A stretch of 52,883 nucleotides of DNA from Tulasnella sp. 424 (GCA_019633425.1 WSUB01000234.1:1-52883), one strand, 5' to 3'; positions 12,200-24,800 are shown, numbered from the stretch's first letter. The notes: generated from the letters alone by a model not told the origin. Numbers and translations are program-made.

Positions 12200-12720
12200 A
12201 CCTGTCTTCTCTCATCGGCTATACCTACATTCCGATTCTCATGTAGCTGCCACACATTCACCAGCTACGTACGAATGGAAACAAATATATAGCTTTCCAG
12301 ATACGTTCAATCAATTATTTCTATAGGATACTTTCGAGGGTACCAGCCGTGCCATGAATCCCTGGTTGGGAGCTCCGCTGTTGGACAACCAAACCACTGC
12401 ATACGCATATTTCATTGAACCAAAGCCGGAGCCATCGTACGATCGTCTCCCAAGTCAATACCCGCTTCAAATGTTCCTCGCCACTGGCATGGCAGCTGGG
12501 TTTAGGTGCTGGTCATTTCTCATCTATCCTCCACAGTACTTCTCATTGCGCTAGTATAGGGGTTTTGGCCAAACCTCTCCAATCACTTGATATCTGGTGG
12601 CGGGGTGACATAAATAGAATTGGTACTTGGTGTATCTTAGGGAGCTTAATCCAGCGAAACTACCGTGGCGCATCCGGCCCCTCAGGTTCTCATTTTTTCT
12701 CATCTACGTTCACCCGGCAC
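12200..12720. repeat. Left TCTCAT motif cluster
   Basis: Five TCTCAT copies lie near 12203, 12235, 12515, 12540 and 12696, all in one orientation, inside the left end of the giant element. The wider stretch 11931-13159 contains no convincing gene. The copies could be transposase-binding subterminal repeats. Confidence 0.45.
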
Positions 12721-13159
12721 TTCAAGGTTAAAAGCCGCGAAAATACCGTATCTACTAAATACCGATATTTCTGCTTTAATTCATTCAATTCAGTTGACGC
12801 GGTGAAACGAGAGCTGTGCCAAGAGGGAGAAGGAATTCTTCCGAGAACAGCGGCGCTTGTGTTGGCACGATCGAGCTGCAGAAATGACAAATTACTCGGG
12901 CATATGGAGCTAAAATAGATATAGGTGACGAAAGCTCCTCATTTAGTAAGTTTAGTGGGGGTGAGTAACTCCCTCATTTTACCGAAATTAGTAACAAGGC
13001 GGGGGTTCATCTGCTCTACAAATGAGAAGTTCCATAACTTTATCCATAGAATAGCCACGGCTGGAGATATATCAAGCATATAAATACCTGTCCTTCAACA
13101 CCTCCCTCATACTGCTTCCAAGTCCATCCAAACATCGAGAGACCAATACACATGCCAGC

Positions 13160-16100
13160 ATGCGAAAGCTTCGACTTGCAAGGGACACATCTCCCCACCT
13201 CTTCTCCAGAACAATCTCGGCTCAGAATGCAATCGTCTCCCATGTTGAAAGACATGGCTCCGAGCCTGAAGTATCTCAGCGCACAGGACTTTCAGGAATC
13301 CCCACGACCGGCATCCAGCCACTTCTGGACCACGCCACTGCACCTACGGCTCCGTTTGGGACCGACAGCGATGTAAACCTACAAGAGAATCTACGGCCCT
13401 CCAGTGAGCCAGTACCTACAGATACAGTATGTATAAAGATCCTTAATTTCGCCAATGCCACCCTGGTTATCCCTTGCTCACTGGTTTTTCATGGTCAGGT
13501 GGATGGCGATGGCAGAGAACCAAATACAATGGATCTACGTGAAGAGTTCCTCCACCTAATTTACTCTATGGAAGCCCCCCCAACAGCTCTTCAGTGTCAA
13601 ACGTGTAAGATCCAATCTCCTAGGGCGTTCTTTCGCTGCAAGGACTGCTTTGGGGGCAAGCTTCAATGCAACGAGTGCATCAGAGGATCCCATTTTGACG
13701 AAGCCAGTGATCCATTCCACCGAGTCGACAGACTCGTGCAAGGATCGACTTCGGAAGAATCGTACTTTACTCGCGCATCACTGTCTGATCCCGAAATCGG
13801 CGGCACCCTCCACCTTGGTCACCACGGACTGCCTTGCCCTCGCCAGAATACCCAAGATAGTACATCGGTGCGAATACTAGATACAAATGGGATCTTCACC
13901 TATCGAGTCTACCAATGTAGCTGCCTCAACATGGAGACGGGTACCAAGGCACCAGTCGCGCATCAATTCATTTTGGCAGGACTGTTTCCGGCCACATACG
14001 AAACCGTCCGAACGGCATTCACTCTCAGGGCTCTCAAGTCGGCTCGACTGCACCAGATATGCTCCGGAGAGTCAATGTGGGACTTCTACGATGTGGTCCG
14101 CCGTTGGACCAATAACGTTCGGCCCGAAACAGTTCCAGTAAGTGCCCTCAGCAGAGTGCGGGTTTGGACTATGCTCAGTTGCAACGCTGGTTTCATATTA
14201 GGACCTTTACAAACAATTTCGACATGTCTTACATCTCTGGCGTGTACTAACTATGGTCAAATACTCCGGTCACATAAGGCTCCAACTAATTACATTACAT
14301 ACCAATTATAATCGATGATATCTCATTACTGATTATATTAATTATGGGCCATGGCGTATTTACTCTGTAATCAATTACTAATGGGTAAATAATTAGTTTT
14401 TTCTCCCAGGTGACAAACGGGAGGGAGGTCGGAAACTCCTTCAGTTGGTCTCTTGCGGAGGTCCACGAGAAACGTCCGAGACCCACCACACCGATCCAGC
14501 AGCTGTCAATCTCGCCATGCGCAAAACTTTCGGCTCATACAGGCACCTTTATCTCTCTTTTATATCACCCTGCCACTCGTTTTCAACTTCTCGTCAGGGT
14601 AAACCTTACCAAACTGCCTTATCGGACTTCCACACTGACACCACTCAATTGCCCCAACAAGCTAGCACCCGGAGCGCTGGCTCGATGATGATGCGCCGTT
14701 CAGGGCGGTTGTAGCGTGATGCGGAAACATGAGCAAAGTACGTTCCATTTTTGCCTGCTTATCCTCTTCGACTCACTTGTGTTACGGAGCTTTTTGTGCG
14801 CCCCACGTTTCCGTTTACTCTCTGTAGTGGAACCGCCAATCGTCTTGCTCTCTGCGACAGTCAAATACGGAAGAATGAAGGAAAACGAAGGAAAACTTGC
14901 GAAACTAAAAGACCTATTCTCCCGCCTTCCATCATCCTTACCCGAGGGCGGGCGCTTTAAGTTGTATTTAGCCCACACTCTATACCAATGATAATATATT
15001 AGAGGTCCTCAGAGAAACCATTTAACTACTCATTATAATCGATTATTTTCCAACTAATTACCAATTACGATTAAATACGAAATTTCCGTAATCGTAATGT
15101 AATTGGTTGGAGCCTTACGGTCACATCCAGCTCCAAATCCCTCGAGATGCCCTAGTGGTTCGGTGTCCAACATGCCCACGAGTTGGGGTAAACATGCCCC
15201 AAGAATGGAATTTAGATAATCTAAGGTAAATCAATTACTCGAGCTCAAGGAGGGAAGAATATCTGACAGAACCCAAAACAATTGGGACCTTCATCCCCGA
15301 ACAGCCGGCTCAAGTATGCAAGCATGCTTGCAGTCGATGGAAACTTTCACCTCCATCGGAATCATAAAGGAAAGCAAGATTATCCTCTTACACGGAATGC
15401 GGGATTCTGGGTAGATGAGGGTGAATTTGAAGACTATATTGACGCTAAGGGTGCACGGCCTGATACCGCAGAAAAGGTATGCAGGACTTGGTATTTCTTT
15501 CGGATATTGTCAGGCTGAGCTAAACCTTTGCTATAAAGAGCAACAAATGTCACAGTTTTAAAGCCGGAGACCCTTTACGGTCAATGTGGAAGTCGGGAAA
15601 GTCCGTCACTGGTGTGGTGATGGTGAGCTGTGCACGCCATTTCTTCATCCAACCCAATGGGACTGCCGACTTACACAAAGGGGAACGGTGAGAAGTAATT
15701 GAAATCGGGGCTTATTCATATTTAGGTGTACTCACACTCGCCATTCAGATTTGCGTACGTCGATGTTCCCCTTGCGTCAGTTATTTGCCAGCAAGACCCA
15801 CAGCAAAGACACATTCACACATATGATATCGGCTGCAAATACTCAGTGAACTTTAAAAAGCGAATTACTACCTCGATTAGTGGTGATGCAATCGATGCTG
15901 AAGCAGCTTTGAGGGGATCTCTCCCAAAAGACGTTCTCATCGCACCCGAAGACTTCCCAGCGGATTTCGAGATCAAGGTGCCATCCTGGCATGTACTTGG
16001 GCACACACAAGATTGTATTCTTGAAAACAACCTCCGCTACACCCCTTTTGTTGGACGCACTGCCGATGAAGGGGTTGAGACCATCTGGGCAGTCATGAAC

Positions 16101-17834
16101 AAACATCAGTACTCAACACGAGAAATGTCCCATGGTCATAGGAGGGACGTATTAACCGATATTTTTAATGACTACAGCTGGCGCAAGCTAACAAGAGAAG
16201 GTGTGCTACTTTCGCTGGTCGATCATATAGTTGCCCCCTGTGACTGATGCTGTTACTCAACTGAATAGCCAAGCGTGTATCGGACGCTTACTTTGCCGCA
16301 TACCAGGTTTATGTTTCGAAAGAAGCAGAACTGAAGGCAATTGAGGACAACATAGACGCTCAAAAACTCAAGACAATGAGGTCGGATGCCAAGTCACGTG
16401 GATACGAACAATTCGGGGCGGCGTCGCAAAAAGGCAGGTTGAGATGAGAAATCGAGCCACGCTGCTTCTCATCTAACGTCAGATGACATTGGTAACCACC
16501 AGAGCCAAAGTTCTCATTGAGCTCAAGAAGCACGAAGATGAGAGTCTCTCATCCATGCTGGCAGATGACGACGAAGCAATTCGTCCGGCTGTCTCTCATT
16601 CTGGGGCGATGTTTCTAAGCAACGCAATGGACATTGAGGACCTCCAGTATGTCTTCCAAATTCTCATTTGGCGTTTTGTGTTGAACTATTGATTTATTTT
16701 TTTGAAACTCCAGGTACCAGCTTCGTACTCGAAACCTTGAGGAATACATTGCCGAAGGAACTACTGGCACGGACAAACGCAGAGCGCAACATATGAAGAG
16801 CATGGATGCACTCCGCAGAAGAATAGAGGAGCACTTCGAAGCTCTTCTTGTGGTTGCTCCTGGCTTGAATGGCGTCTCACTTGGTCGGGCGCAAGTACCA
16901 AGTTCGCAAGATCTCTACCTCCCGTCATCTGAGTCGTTTACACGGGCGCAGAGGGAGGCATACGGTCTGAAGGCCCTTGGTGATCAAGAAGCTGCTCTCC
17001 GCATTGGAAATGCACATGACTATCTTTCAGGTCTGAAGGACGCCCTAGGACTGTGCAGCCTGCTCATCCAGGTCAAGAAAACGCACATCCGTGGTCAAAT
17101 CAAGACAACCCGGTCAGAGGCAAGCATTGCGAGAGCCGGAAAAGTGGTGCAACGCCAGGAAGCCGGGTATCGCCGGAATTGGAAAGCAATGGTAGCGTTG
17201 GGCGTTCGAACATCGCCGGGCCAACCCGGGCATGGACTTCAAGAACTGCGTGACGAGGATGTTCAGGGCCTCCGCAATATCATCGAGAACCGGGAGTACA
17301 GCGGCAATCCAGCACAGCTTCCTTGGATCTGGCGATCATTCGGAGACTCAACATCTTCCACCGCTTCAGCTTCAGAAGTACAAAGATCAATTGAGTCGTG
17401 GGAGCAGGAAGGTACGGGGGTGCTTTTAAAGTTTCATGAGGACAGCCGGCTTACAAAGTGCCCCAACAGTTCTTAGACTGACATGGCTCCATGTGCAAAC
17501 GTCTAGGGACCGATGGAGGGAGGAGCATGTGCTCCTACAGGCTGAGTTGGAACGTGTCGCGTCAACATTTGAGCATGGGGCCAAGGAGTGGATGGCGATT
17601 CAACTATTGGCAGACCTCGACGATAAGGCCCTGAGAGGTATCCGAGCATATGGGCAAAGAAAAGCCAGCATGTTCGCTCAACTTGCCAAAGAGGCCAACG
17701 TGTATTTTGCTGTGATTGAGAGCCATTGGAATGGCGCTCTGAAGCAGGGCGCTACGTCTGCCGAGCTCGATGACGAAAGCGAGCAAATAGCCGGTGCTCC
17801 GATAGTATTTGAGGAGACAGATGATATCTACTAA
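13160..17834 (+). CDS. KDZ-family transposase with CxC2 cysteine cluster
   Basis: Predicted DDE-type transposase of the Kyakuja-Dileera-Zisupton group. Exons: 13160-13426, 13499-14137, 14179-14241, 15131-15225, 15305-15476, 15539-15687, 15749-16200, 16269-16437, 16503-16646, 16714-17411, 17446-17834. These join in frame to 1078 residues with no stop. Residues about 120-270 form the CxC2 cluster (CQTC, FRCKDCFGGKLQCNEC, LDTNGIF). A CPTCPRVGVNMP segment follows. The core has AVDGNFHLHRN (Asp366), CARHF...DLHKGER, YDIGCKYS (Asp488), PSWHVLGH and GRTADEGVETIW (Glu569/572), then STREMSHGHRRD. These match the family's three acidic blocks. Introns 3 and 10 are uncertain: the former holds a MITE and the latter is only 34 nt. 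ATG 13160 is the start in frame with the CxC2 exon. It probably mobilises the 29.6-kb element and perhaps the 2.2-kb one. Confidence 0.85.
14275..15117. mobile_element. hAT-type MITE inside a KDZ intron
   Basis: An 843-bp insertion with terminal inverted repeats TAAGGCTCCAAC / GTTGGAGCCTTA, flanked by the 8-bp duplication CGGTCACA (14267-14274 and 15118-15125). An 8-bp duplication and a terminus fitting YARNG are typical of hAT. It is AT rich near the ends with no convincing ORF. It lies between the branch-like TACTAAC and the 3' splice site of a KDZ intron. Confidence 0.8.
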
Positions 17835-18053
17835 AGCGTTGTATTTAATTAGTACAGAAAGACTCAGGGAGAACATGCGGTTTAACCGCAGTTACTGGTA
17901 GTGGGGTAAAATGTGCCTCGAGGACGACAGTTGACAAAAATGAGAAAGCTCGTAGCCCCAACCTAATGAGGAAACTATATCGATGTGAAATAGTGAGATG
18001 ACAAAATATATCAAGGAGTAAGTGGGAATTTGGCAGTCGAGGTGTCATGAGAG

Positions 18054-18135
18054 CAGATGAGAATGCCCGCGACAATTATAGATGGGAAATTGACATGGGG
18101 GGTAATGAGAGTTTCCGTACGAGATGTGATGAGAA
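18054..18135 (+). repeat. Direct repeat flanking dynamin fragment (left)
   Basis: An 82-bp unit that begins CAGATGAGAATGCC and ends GATGAGAA, repeated with a few substitutions at 19048-19130. The two copies bracket the dynamin fragment exactly. Confidence 0.75.
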
Positions 18136-19076
18136 TCCTCCTGCAAGCCGCCTATCTAATCAACGCGACTTACACATCGCTGAACGATGTTTGCAACAAT
18201 GTCAAAGCTATCATCTACTTGCATATCTCGACTCGAGCGATGACCGACTTCAAGCAGATTCAGAAAACCTTGACGGACCTCAACAAGGCGGTTCCCGAGT
18301 TGGAATGTGTCTCCGACGACCCAATCGACCTCCGAATCTACAGTACACACGTTCCCGACCTCACCCTCATCGACCTTCCGGGCTACATCCAGATCGCCTC
18401 GATGGACCAACCTGAACAACTAAAGGAGAAGATTGTGGCCCTCTGCGACCGTTACATCCGGGAACCCAACGTCATCCGGCGACGTTGATTTAGCAAATAG
18501 TCCTGCACTACAAGCTAGCAAGCGAGTGGACCCTCTCGGCCTGCGGACAATCGGAGTTGTTACGAAGATGGACCTTGTCCCACCAGAGACTGGAGCCGCG
18601 ATTCTGGAAGGTAGCCGATACTCACTGCACCTTGGTTACGTTGGTGTCGTAGCTAAGCATACAGTCGGAGAAGCGAAGAAAGCCGGCCGACATGATGAGG
18701 AGAACCTGTCAACGGCCGTAGTGCGAAAGGAGGACAGTTACTTCAACTCTCATGAGGACCAATTCGGCTCGAAGTCGGTCATGGTCGGCACAAGTACTCT
18801 TCGACGCCGGCTAATGGAAGTCCTGGAGCAAGAATGTCCGTGCAGCTAGAATCGGAGGAGGCGTCGTACCAGTTCAAAGTCCAGTACAATGACAGACGTA
18901 TTACTGCAGAGTCGTATGTTGCAGAAACTGTCGACGCACTGAAGGCACGGCTCAAGGACCACACTACAGCATTTAAGAAGCCTCAAATTTGTGCGAAGCT
19001 CAAGGCTATGCTGGACGAAAAGGTTATGGACGTTCTGGAACAGCTAACAGATGAGAATGCCTGCAACAGTTATTGA
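18136..19076 (+). pseudogene. Truncated mitochondrial dynamin-like GTPase (Mgm1/OPA1 type)
   Basis: Fragment of the inner-membrane fusion GTPase. Visible blocks are the region before G3 ([14 protein letters not shown]), G3 ([11 protein letters not shown]), [11 protein letters not shown], then G4 ([15 protein letters not shown]) and [10 protein letters not shown] jump follows to [20 protein letters not shown] and [16 protein letters not shown]. The P-loop/G1 part and the mitochondrial presequence are absent. The sequence after REPNVI lacks several codons and changes frame near 18478. A block of roughly 150 residues or more is missing between [10 protein letters not shown] (about 18830) and the QYNDR part. 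It cannot encode a working GTPase. Position between direct repeats inside a transposon suggests capture of a host gene piece. Confidence 0.8.
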
Positions 19077-19130
19077 TGGGAAATCGACATGGGGGATAGG
19101 TGAGAGCTTCCGTAGGAGACGTCATGAGAA
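19048..19130 (+). repeat. Direct repeat flanking dynamin fragment (right)
   Basis: Partner of 18054-18135. The 3' end of the dynamin homology stops at the first base of this repeat. Confidence 0.75.
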
Positions 19131-19561
19131 CACAATACATGACGGTCTATTCAAAGCACTCAATGAGAAATATATACATGGGAGATAAACAACGGCGGTA
19201 GATGATGTGTATGCTAGAAGATGTAAATGAGAGCTTGCATAGAAATAAAGAGGGGAGGGGAATGAGAAATCGGTACTAGGTATTCTTAGTGAGATGTAGA
19301 AATAAACTAAGGGAGTGGCAAATGAGAAACCTTGCCGCCTGAAGGTATGGGGCCGGCAACGCTAGCTCCGTGACAAGTTTCCTCGGACGCCAACGTTAGC
19401 AAAAGGAGCAAGAATCGTAGTAGCTGGACGTGATAGCAAAGAAGGAGAAGGAACGAATAAAATAAAAGGAGAAAAGAGATCTTTATACGAACCACAGGGG
19501 TTGGGCACGGAAGGGGTAAAAGCAGGAAACGAGCAGCGTTCTCATGCACGGATATACAGAC

Positions 19562-19932
19562 TGTCAGACTCCGATAGAGTATCCGTATTGCGAGGCTGGT
19601 CTCAGAGTCAAGAGGTAACAGAGTAGAGGTGTAAGTTGTTGTATTCGAGAGATCTTTGCTGTAGATAGAACACAAGAGGCAAAGTGAGGAACAACCCTCC
19701 TCACTTAGACTGGTATATAAAGACTGTCGTAGAATATCAGAGAATGTCATGGAAGCGCTTACGCGTTCTATCCAATGCTGACGCGTCGTCTGAGTATGGA
19801 CCGTGCGGTAGTCGTGAGGCGCTGACTGATCATATGAGTAAATGCCTTGAGGTTTCCTCCTGGGTTGGAACGAGTATTCAGCCATATCCGGATGTCCGTT
19901 CTTATCTTATCAATTAGGCCATGGTCGTGACA
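19562..19932 (-). repeat. 3' LTR of gypsy element
   Basis: A 371-bp repeat, TGTCAGACTCC at one end and GGTCGTGACA at the other. It matches 25595-25965 except at three positions. Confidence 0.95.
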
Positions 19933-19947
19933 TCACTCCCCTCCAAG
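19933..19947 (-). other. Polypurine tract of gypsy element
   Basis: Reads TTGGAGGGGAGTGA on the - strand, immediately before the 3' LTR. This is the usual primer for plus-strand synthesis in LTR elements. Confidence 0.6.
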
Positions 19948-19962
19948 ACCGAGCGAGTCGAT

Positions 19963-22900
19963 TTAGTGGTTCTTGCTCGATCGACGCTGCGAGGTTCTTC
20001 TTTCTGTCGATACTGCATCGGGGTATCGCTTGTGGAACTCGGCAATCTTTTCAGTTGCGTTTTCTAAATTGCCCACATCTTCCCAAGAGTTGTGTCCTTC
20101 ACCGTAGCCTACCCATCTGACAAGGTATTGAAGCTTGCGTCGCCAGTATCGCGAGTTGAGGATTTCGTCGACTTCGTATTCTTCTTCACCATCAATTACT
20201 TCAGGCGGCGGTTCTTCTTCTATTCGACCAGGAATTGTATCCGTCTTGTATGGGGTCAAGAGCGAGACATGGAACACGTTGTGGATCTTCATGCTTGGTG
20301 GGAGCTCCAACTGGTATGCATGGGTCGACACCTTCTTCATGATTTTGTATGGCCCGAGACGTTTTGGTCCTAACTTCTTCGTCGGCCGGTCAGTTCGAAT
20401 ATTGGTTCCTTCTAGCAATACTAGGTCTCCGACTTCCAACACTGGAGTTTCGCTGTGTCTTCGATTGAAGAATTCTGCATGTTTTGCTTGTGCGAGTTTC
20501 ATGCTAGCTTGCAATTCTTCTCGGATGTTCGCAAATCGATTGGCCAATTCTTCTGCTCCTGGGCTCGACTGATCTCGGCTTGGAACGTTGGTGAACGTTG
20601 GATTGAACCCATAGTTCGCATAGAAGGGGGACATGCCTATCGTACTATGGTGTGCGTTGTTGTATGCAAATTCTGCCAAGGGAAGTGCTTGGGACCAATT
20701 GTCTTGTTGGTGAGACGTATAAAAACGGAGGTACGTTTCGAGTGTTGCGTTCGTTCGTTCAGTTTGACCGTCTGTCTGTGGGTGGTACGCCGTGGAGAAC
20801 TTGGGTTGGATGCCTAGTCGCTTGTAGACTTCTCTTATCAGTTTCGATTCGAAATTCGGCCCTCGATCCGATATGGTTTCGATTGGTAGTCCATGCAGTT
20901 TCCAGACATTGTTCAGGAGGAGTTCCACTACCCCCTCCGTATCCACTTCGCTTATAGTCTTGACAAAATGCGCCTGTTTAGTCAATCGACACATTGCTAC
21001 AAAGATTGCGGTGTACCCATTGGACTCCGGTAACTCCGTTATTAAGTCGTATGATACCAACTGCCAGGGTCCATCCGGAATCGGTAGTGGTTTCAACAGC
21101 CCGTGTTCTTTCACGTGTTGGTTTTTGTTCCTCTGACACAAGTCACATTGCTCCACGTACTGATTGACGTAACTCTTTTGGGACGGCCAGTAGTACCCTC
21201 GCGTCACAAGTTCCAACGTCTTTGCTTGCCCTGGGTGTCCAGCAATTCTTGAATTGTGGTAGAGTTCCAGGATTTTTCGTTTTACATCAGCGTTGTTTGG
21301 AACGTAGATTCTTCCCATACGGTACAGTATTCCATCTTCCCATTTGAGGTCCTTTACTGCTTTTCGAACCTCTACCGGTGCGGTGGTTGGATCGGCGCTT
21401 AAGAATTCGATTGTTGCCTTTAGGTCTTCGTCCGCCTGTATTGTTTCTTTTATCAGGTCTACAATTTGTGCGTCTGACACATATATTGCTGCGATGGTTG
21501 CAAAGGCTTCGTTGCTGAATATTGTCTGGTTTCTTTTGTCGTCATTAGCCCCCCCTTCAGGTCGCAGATCCGATCGTCGCGACAATGTGTCTGGTTTTCC
21601 TGACATTACTCCTGGACGGTAGCCAATATGGTAGTTGTAATGGGTTAGGAGATCGGCCCATCTTGCTTGTCGTTGGTTGGTAATTTTGGCATTTTTAAAG
21701 TATCGGAGGTTCCTATGATCTGTGATGACATTTACTGGGTCTTCGGTGCCTTGCAGGTATGTCCTCCAATGTTCCAGGGCTTTTACAACGGCTAACATCT
21801 CCTTGTCAAAGATATCGTAGTTCTGCTCAGCTGGCGATAGGGACTTAGACAAGAAGGCAACTGGGTGTTCCCTCTTGTCGTCTTGCTTTTGTGATAGGAT
21901 TGCTCCATAGGCATAGTTTGAGGCGTCGGTTTCGAGCACGTACAGCTTGGCAGGGTCCGGGTGGGCGAGAACCGGGGCTGTTGTTATTGCTTCCTTGATT
22001 GCTTCGAAGGCGATTTGTTGAAGTTTTCCCCATGTGAACGGGACATCCTTTCTTTCCAGGTTGTGTAAGGGTCTTGCCATTTTTGCAAAATCTTTAATGA
22101 ACCTTCGATAGAAGTTCGCAAACCCTAGGAACAATCGAATGTCGGTGACATTGCGTGGCTTTTTCCATTCCTTGATTGCCTCAACCTTCCATTGGTCCAT
22201 TCGGAACCCTTTTTCGTTGACGTGGACTCTAAGCTATTCTGTTTCTGGGACATGAAACTCGCACTTCTTAGCCCTACAGAACAGGCGATACTTGCGGAAC
22301 TGGGATAGTATCGTTTTGTTCGTTTCGATGTGTGGTGGTAGTTCTTTTGCGAATGACAGTGTGTCGTCCAAGTAATTTGTTGCCGTTAGGTCCAATACTG
22401 GTGCGAGTACATCGTTCATGAAGCGTTGGAATACTGCGGGTGCGTTGCACAAACCAAAGTGCATAACCTTGAATTCATACAGACCCCATCTGGTCTTGAA
22501 GGCCGTCTTCCACTCGTCTCCTGGTTTGATCCGTATTAGATTATATCCGTTTCGCAGGTCAAATCGAGAAAATATTTTCGATCCCCTTAGCAGGTTCATG
22601 GTTTCATCCGTTCGTGGGAGTGGGAATTGATCCTTTATTGTGATATCATTGAGTTTTCTCCAGTCCATTACAAGGCGTTTTTTGCCATCTTTCTTTGGGA
22701 CGTAGAAGCAGGCTGCTGCCACTGGCGAATTGGACTTCTGAATAAATCCCTTTTTTAACATGTCGTCAAGCCAGGTACGCAGCTCCTTGTTGTCAGTATC
22801 CGACATCGGATATAGTCCAGATGGTTTTGGTAACGGTGCTCCAGGGACCAGGTCGATTGCTAAGTCGTACTGCCGATGCGGAGGCATTTCGTCACATGCT

Positions 22901-23721
22901 TCTTCATCAAACACATCCAAAAATTCATGGTATTCGGGCGGTACAATTTCCTCCGGTAGTTTTTCTTCTTTGGCATGTTGCGACGCAATATGAGCGGATA
23001 TATTCTTCAGCCTTGGCTCGCGACTTTCTTCGATGGCTGCGATCAACTCTTCCAAGTCCTCCTCATCATACTGACAATTTTCTATCAGTGGTGTATACGG
23101 CTTTCCATCGGTTCGTCCCGTTACGTCTGGTGCACTGTCCAAGCATCGATCTGCACATTGTTTACTTGCGAATACCACTCGGTTTTGTTCAAAGTCGATA
23201 TCAGGGTTGTGCAGCTGGAGCCATGGGAGTCCTAGTATAACGGGGTGGTTTCCTATTGGGGCAACATCTAGCGCAATACTTTCACTGTGGCTCCCTACCC
23301 GTAGTTCTGCTTGCACTTCTTCCTCAATCTGTCCAAGGGATCTTCCGTCTACGTCTTTTACTGGGACTACCCTTTCCTTGGTTTGGGTTTTGATTTGATG
23401 TTTTTCTACGAATTTCTTATTAATGAAGGATGATGTTGCACCGGTGTCGATCATAGCGGTTGGTCTTGTTTCTGATCCTGCGACAGTGAGTGTAGTGGGC
23501 ACGACGATATGTCTGGGGCTCGGGTTTTCCATGGACGCAATAGATTCCATATTATCGAAAACATGTGTGCGTAATACCCGTTCCAGGACTTGAGCTCTTG
23601 ACTGCGTGCTGTTCAAGAGCTTTCGTCTTTTCCCGACTCTTCTTCGGTTGCTGTCCCAGTCTCTGTTGCCCGTATCATTGCTGCTCTTGCGGCTCCTCCT
23701 TTCTTCTTTAGTTCTGCACAA
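19963..23721 (-). pseudogene. Gypsy pol polyprotein with one nonsense codon
   Basis: Single reading frame from 23721 to 19963 broken only by TAG at 22236-22234, where a Tyr codon is usual after HVPETE. Domains in order: aspartic protease (DTGATSSFI), reverse transcriptase (FDLRNGYNLIRI, active site YLDD), RNase H (ETDASNYAYGAILS, ITDHRNLRYF), integrase zinc-binding region (H-H then CDLCQRNK), integrase core (SYDLITELPES, ISDRGPNFES, HPQTDGQTERTN), and a C-terminal chromodomain (YEVDEILNSR...YLVRWVGYG). The chromodomain marks it as a chromovirus, which targets heterochromatin. It lies in the -1 frame relative to gag, with a 109-nt overlap, suggesting programmed -1 frameshifting. The stop may make this copy defective. 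Confidence 0.95.
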
Positions 23722-24800
23722 TCGCTCTTCCGATGCCCCTTTCCTCCACAGAATAGACAGAGTCCCTCCTTGAACCTTCGTTGTCGTTCTTCAGGGGAGA
23801 TTGGTCCTCGGCGTATGACCGCCGCTCCAATATCCATTGGGATAGGGTCATTGGTAGTGAGGTTGAGGAGAGGGGTCGTGGGTGTGTGGTACTCTCGTCG
23901 TGGTGCTGGGTTTGGCCTATGAGTGTTACCGGTTTCCTCTTTCTTTTCCTGCTTGCAAGTCCAAATACGATTGTCGATTTTCTCTACCAGTCGGATATAG
24001 TCGTCCAATGCTGCTGGTGCGTCTATTTTGGCGAGTTCATCCTTGATTTCCGATTTTAGCCCTTTATAGTAGTGGTACTTGAGCTGGTCGTCACCGGTCC
24101 ATCCTAGGATCGTGATAAGTTGTTGGAAGTCGCTTGTATACGCTGTTGCCGACTTGAGTTGCTTAAGGTTCGTCAACGTTCGCATTGCACTCCCCTTTTC
24201 GTCTGGGTCGTAGAAGGCGGCTTCAAAGAGGTCATAGAAACTGGTCCAGACCGTTGCCCTGTTGCTGTTGACCCTATTGATAACGTTGGTCCTGATTGGG
24301 TGTGCCCACAGCGCTGCTTTGTCTTGAAGGAGCATCAGTACGAATTGAATTTTAAGGGAGTCGTTCGGGAAGTCTTGTGGTCGGAGGTTGAAATACAGTT
24401 GACACGCTTGGATGAAGGAGCGCGCGTGTGCCCCCCTACCCCCTTTGAAAGGTTCGGGTTTCACCGGCTTCAATCCTCCTCCGGTTCCGGCGGTCCCCGT
24501 AATGCTCATCGTTGTGGGAATATTACTGAGTCCATTGGTAAGGTTTTGGGTTGCCGCATTTAGTCCGCTAATTGCTGCGGTTACTGCTCCTCCTACGTTT
24601 AATGATGTCATAGTCCCTTGCATGGTATTGAGTTGGTTCGTGGCATGTGTAGCGGCGGCATTTGCTTGGTCGACTTCATTTCGTGCGTTCGTGAGTTGTT
24701 GGGATAGTATCTGGACGTTGTTACTCATTATATTCAATGCGGCCCGCAGGTCGTCGTTGCTGAGACTGCTAAAGTCTACTGCGTCGAAGCTTGTATCCAT
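23613..24800 (-). CDS. Gypsy Gag
   Basis: A 395-residue capsid/nucleocapsid precursor, ATG at 24800. It has an N-terminal coiled-coil-like stretch, a capsid region with FKGGRGAHARSFIQACQLYF and later LTNLKQLKSATAYTSDFQQ, and a CCHC zinc knuckle CLFCGGKGHRKSDC near residue 350. It ends in an acidic/Ser tail that overlaps the start of pol. The product packages element RNA in cytoplasmic particles. Confidence 0.9.
   Translation of the reverse strand: MDTSFDAVDFSSLSNDDLRAALNIMSNNVQILSQQLTNARNEVDQANAAATHATNQLNTMQGTMTSLNVGGAVTAAISGLNAATQNLTNGLSNIPTTMSITGTAGTGGGLKPVKPEPFKGGRGAHARSFIQACQLYFNLRPQDFPNDSLKIQFVLMLLQDKAALWAHPIRTNVINRVNSNRATVWTSFYDLFEAAFYDPDEKGSAMRTLTNLKQLKSATAYTSDFQQLITILGWTGDDQLKYHYYKGLKSEIKDELAKIDAPAALDDYIRLVEKIDNRIWTCKQEKKEETGNTHRPNPAPRREYHTPTTPLLNLTTNDPIPMDIGAAVIRRGPISPEERQRRFKEGLCLFCGGKGHRKSDCAELKKKGGAARAAMIRATETGTATEEESGKDESS

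Larger units (their letters stand above)
17940..19330. repeat. ATGAGA motif cluster
   Basis: About eleven ATGAGA copies lie between 17940 and 19325 in one orientation, interrupted by the dynamin fragment. They are the mirror image of the TCTCAT cluster at 37850-39460. The stretches 17835-18053 and 19131-19561 hold no gene. Confidence 0.55.

Noticed and set aside
12354..12918. Open frames of 66 and 167 codons in the left end of the giant element
   Set aside because: Composition and lack of splice or family signals suggest chance frames in the non-coding end.
20092..21622. Several + strand open frames of 80-145 codons
   Set aside because: They are antisense to the gypsy pol gene and have no domain of their own.
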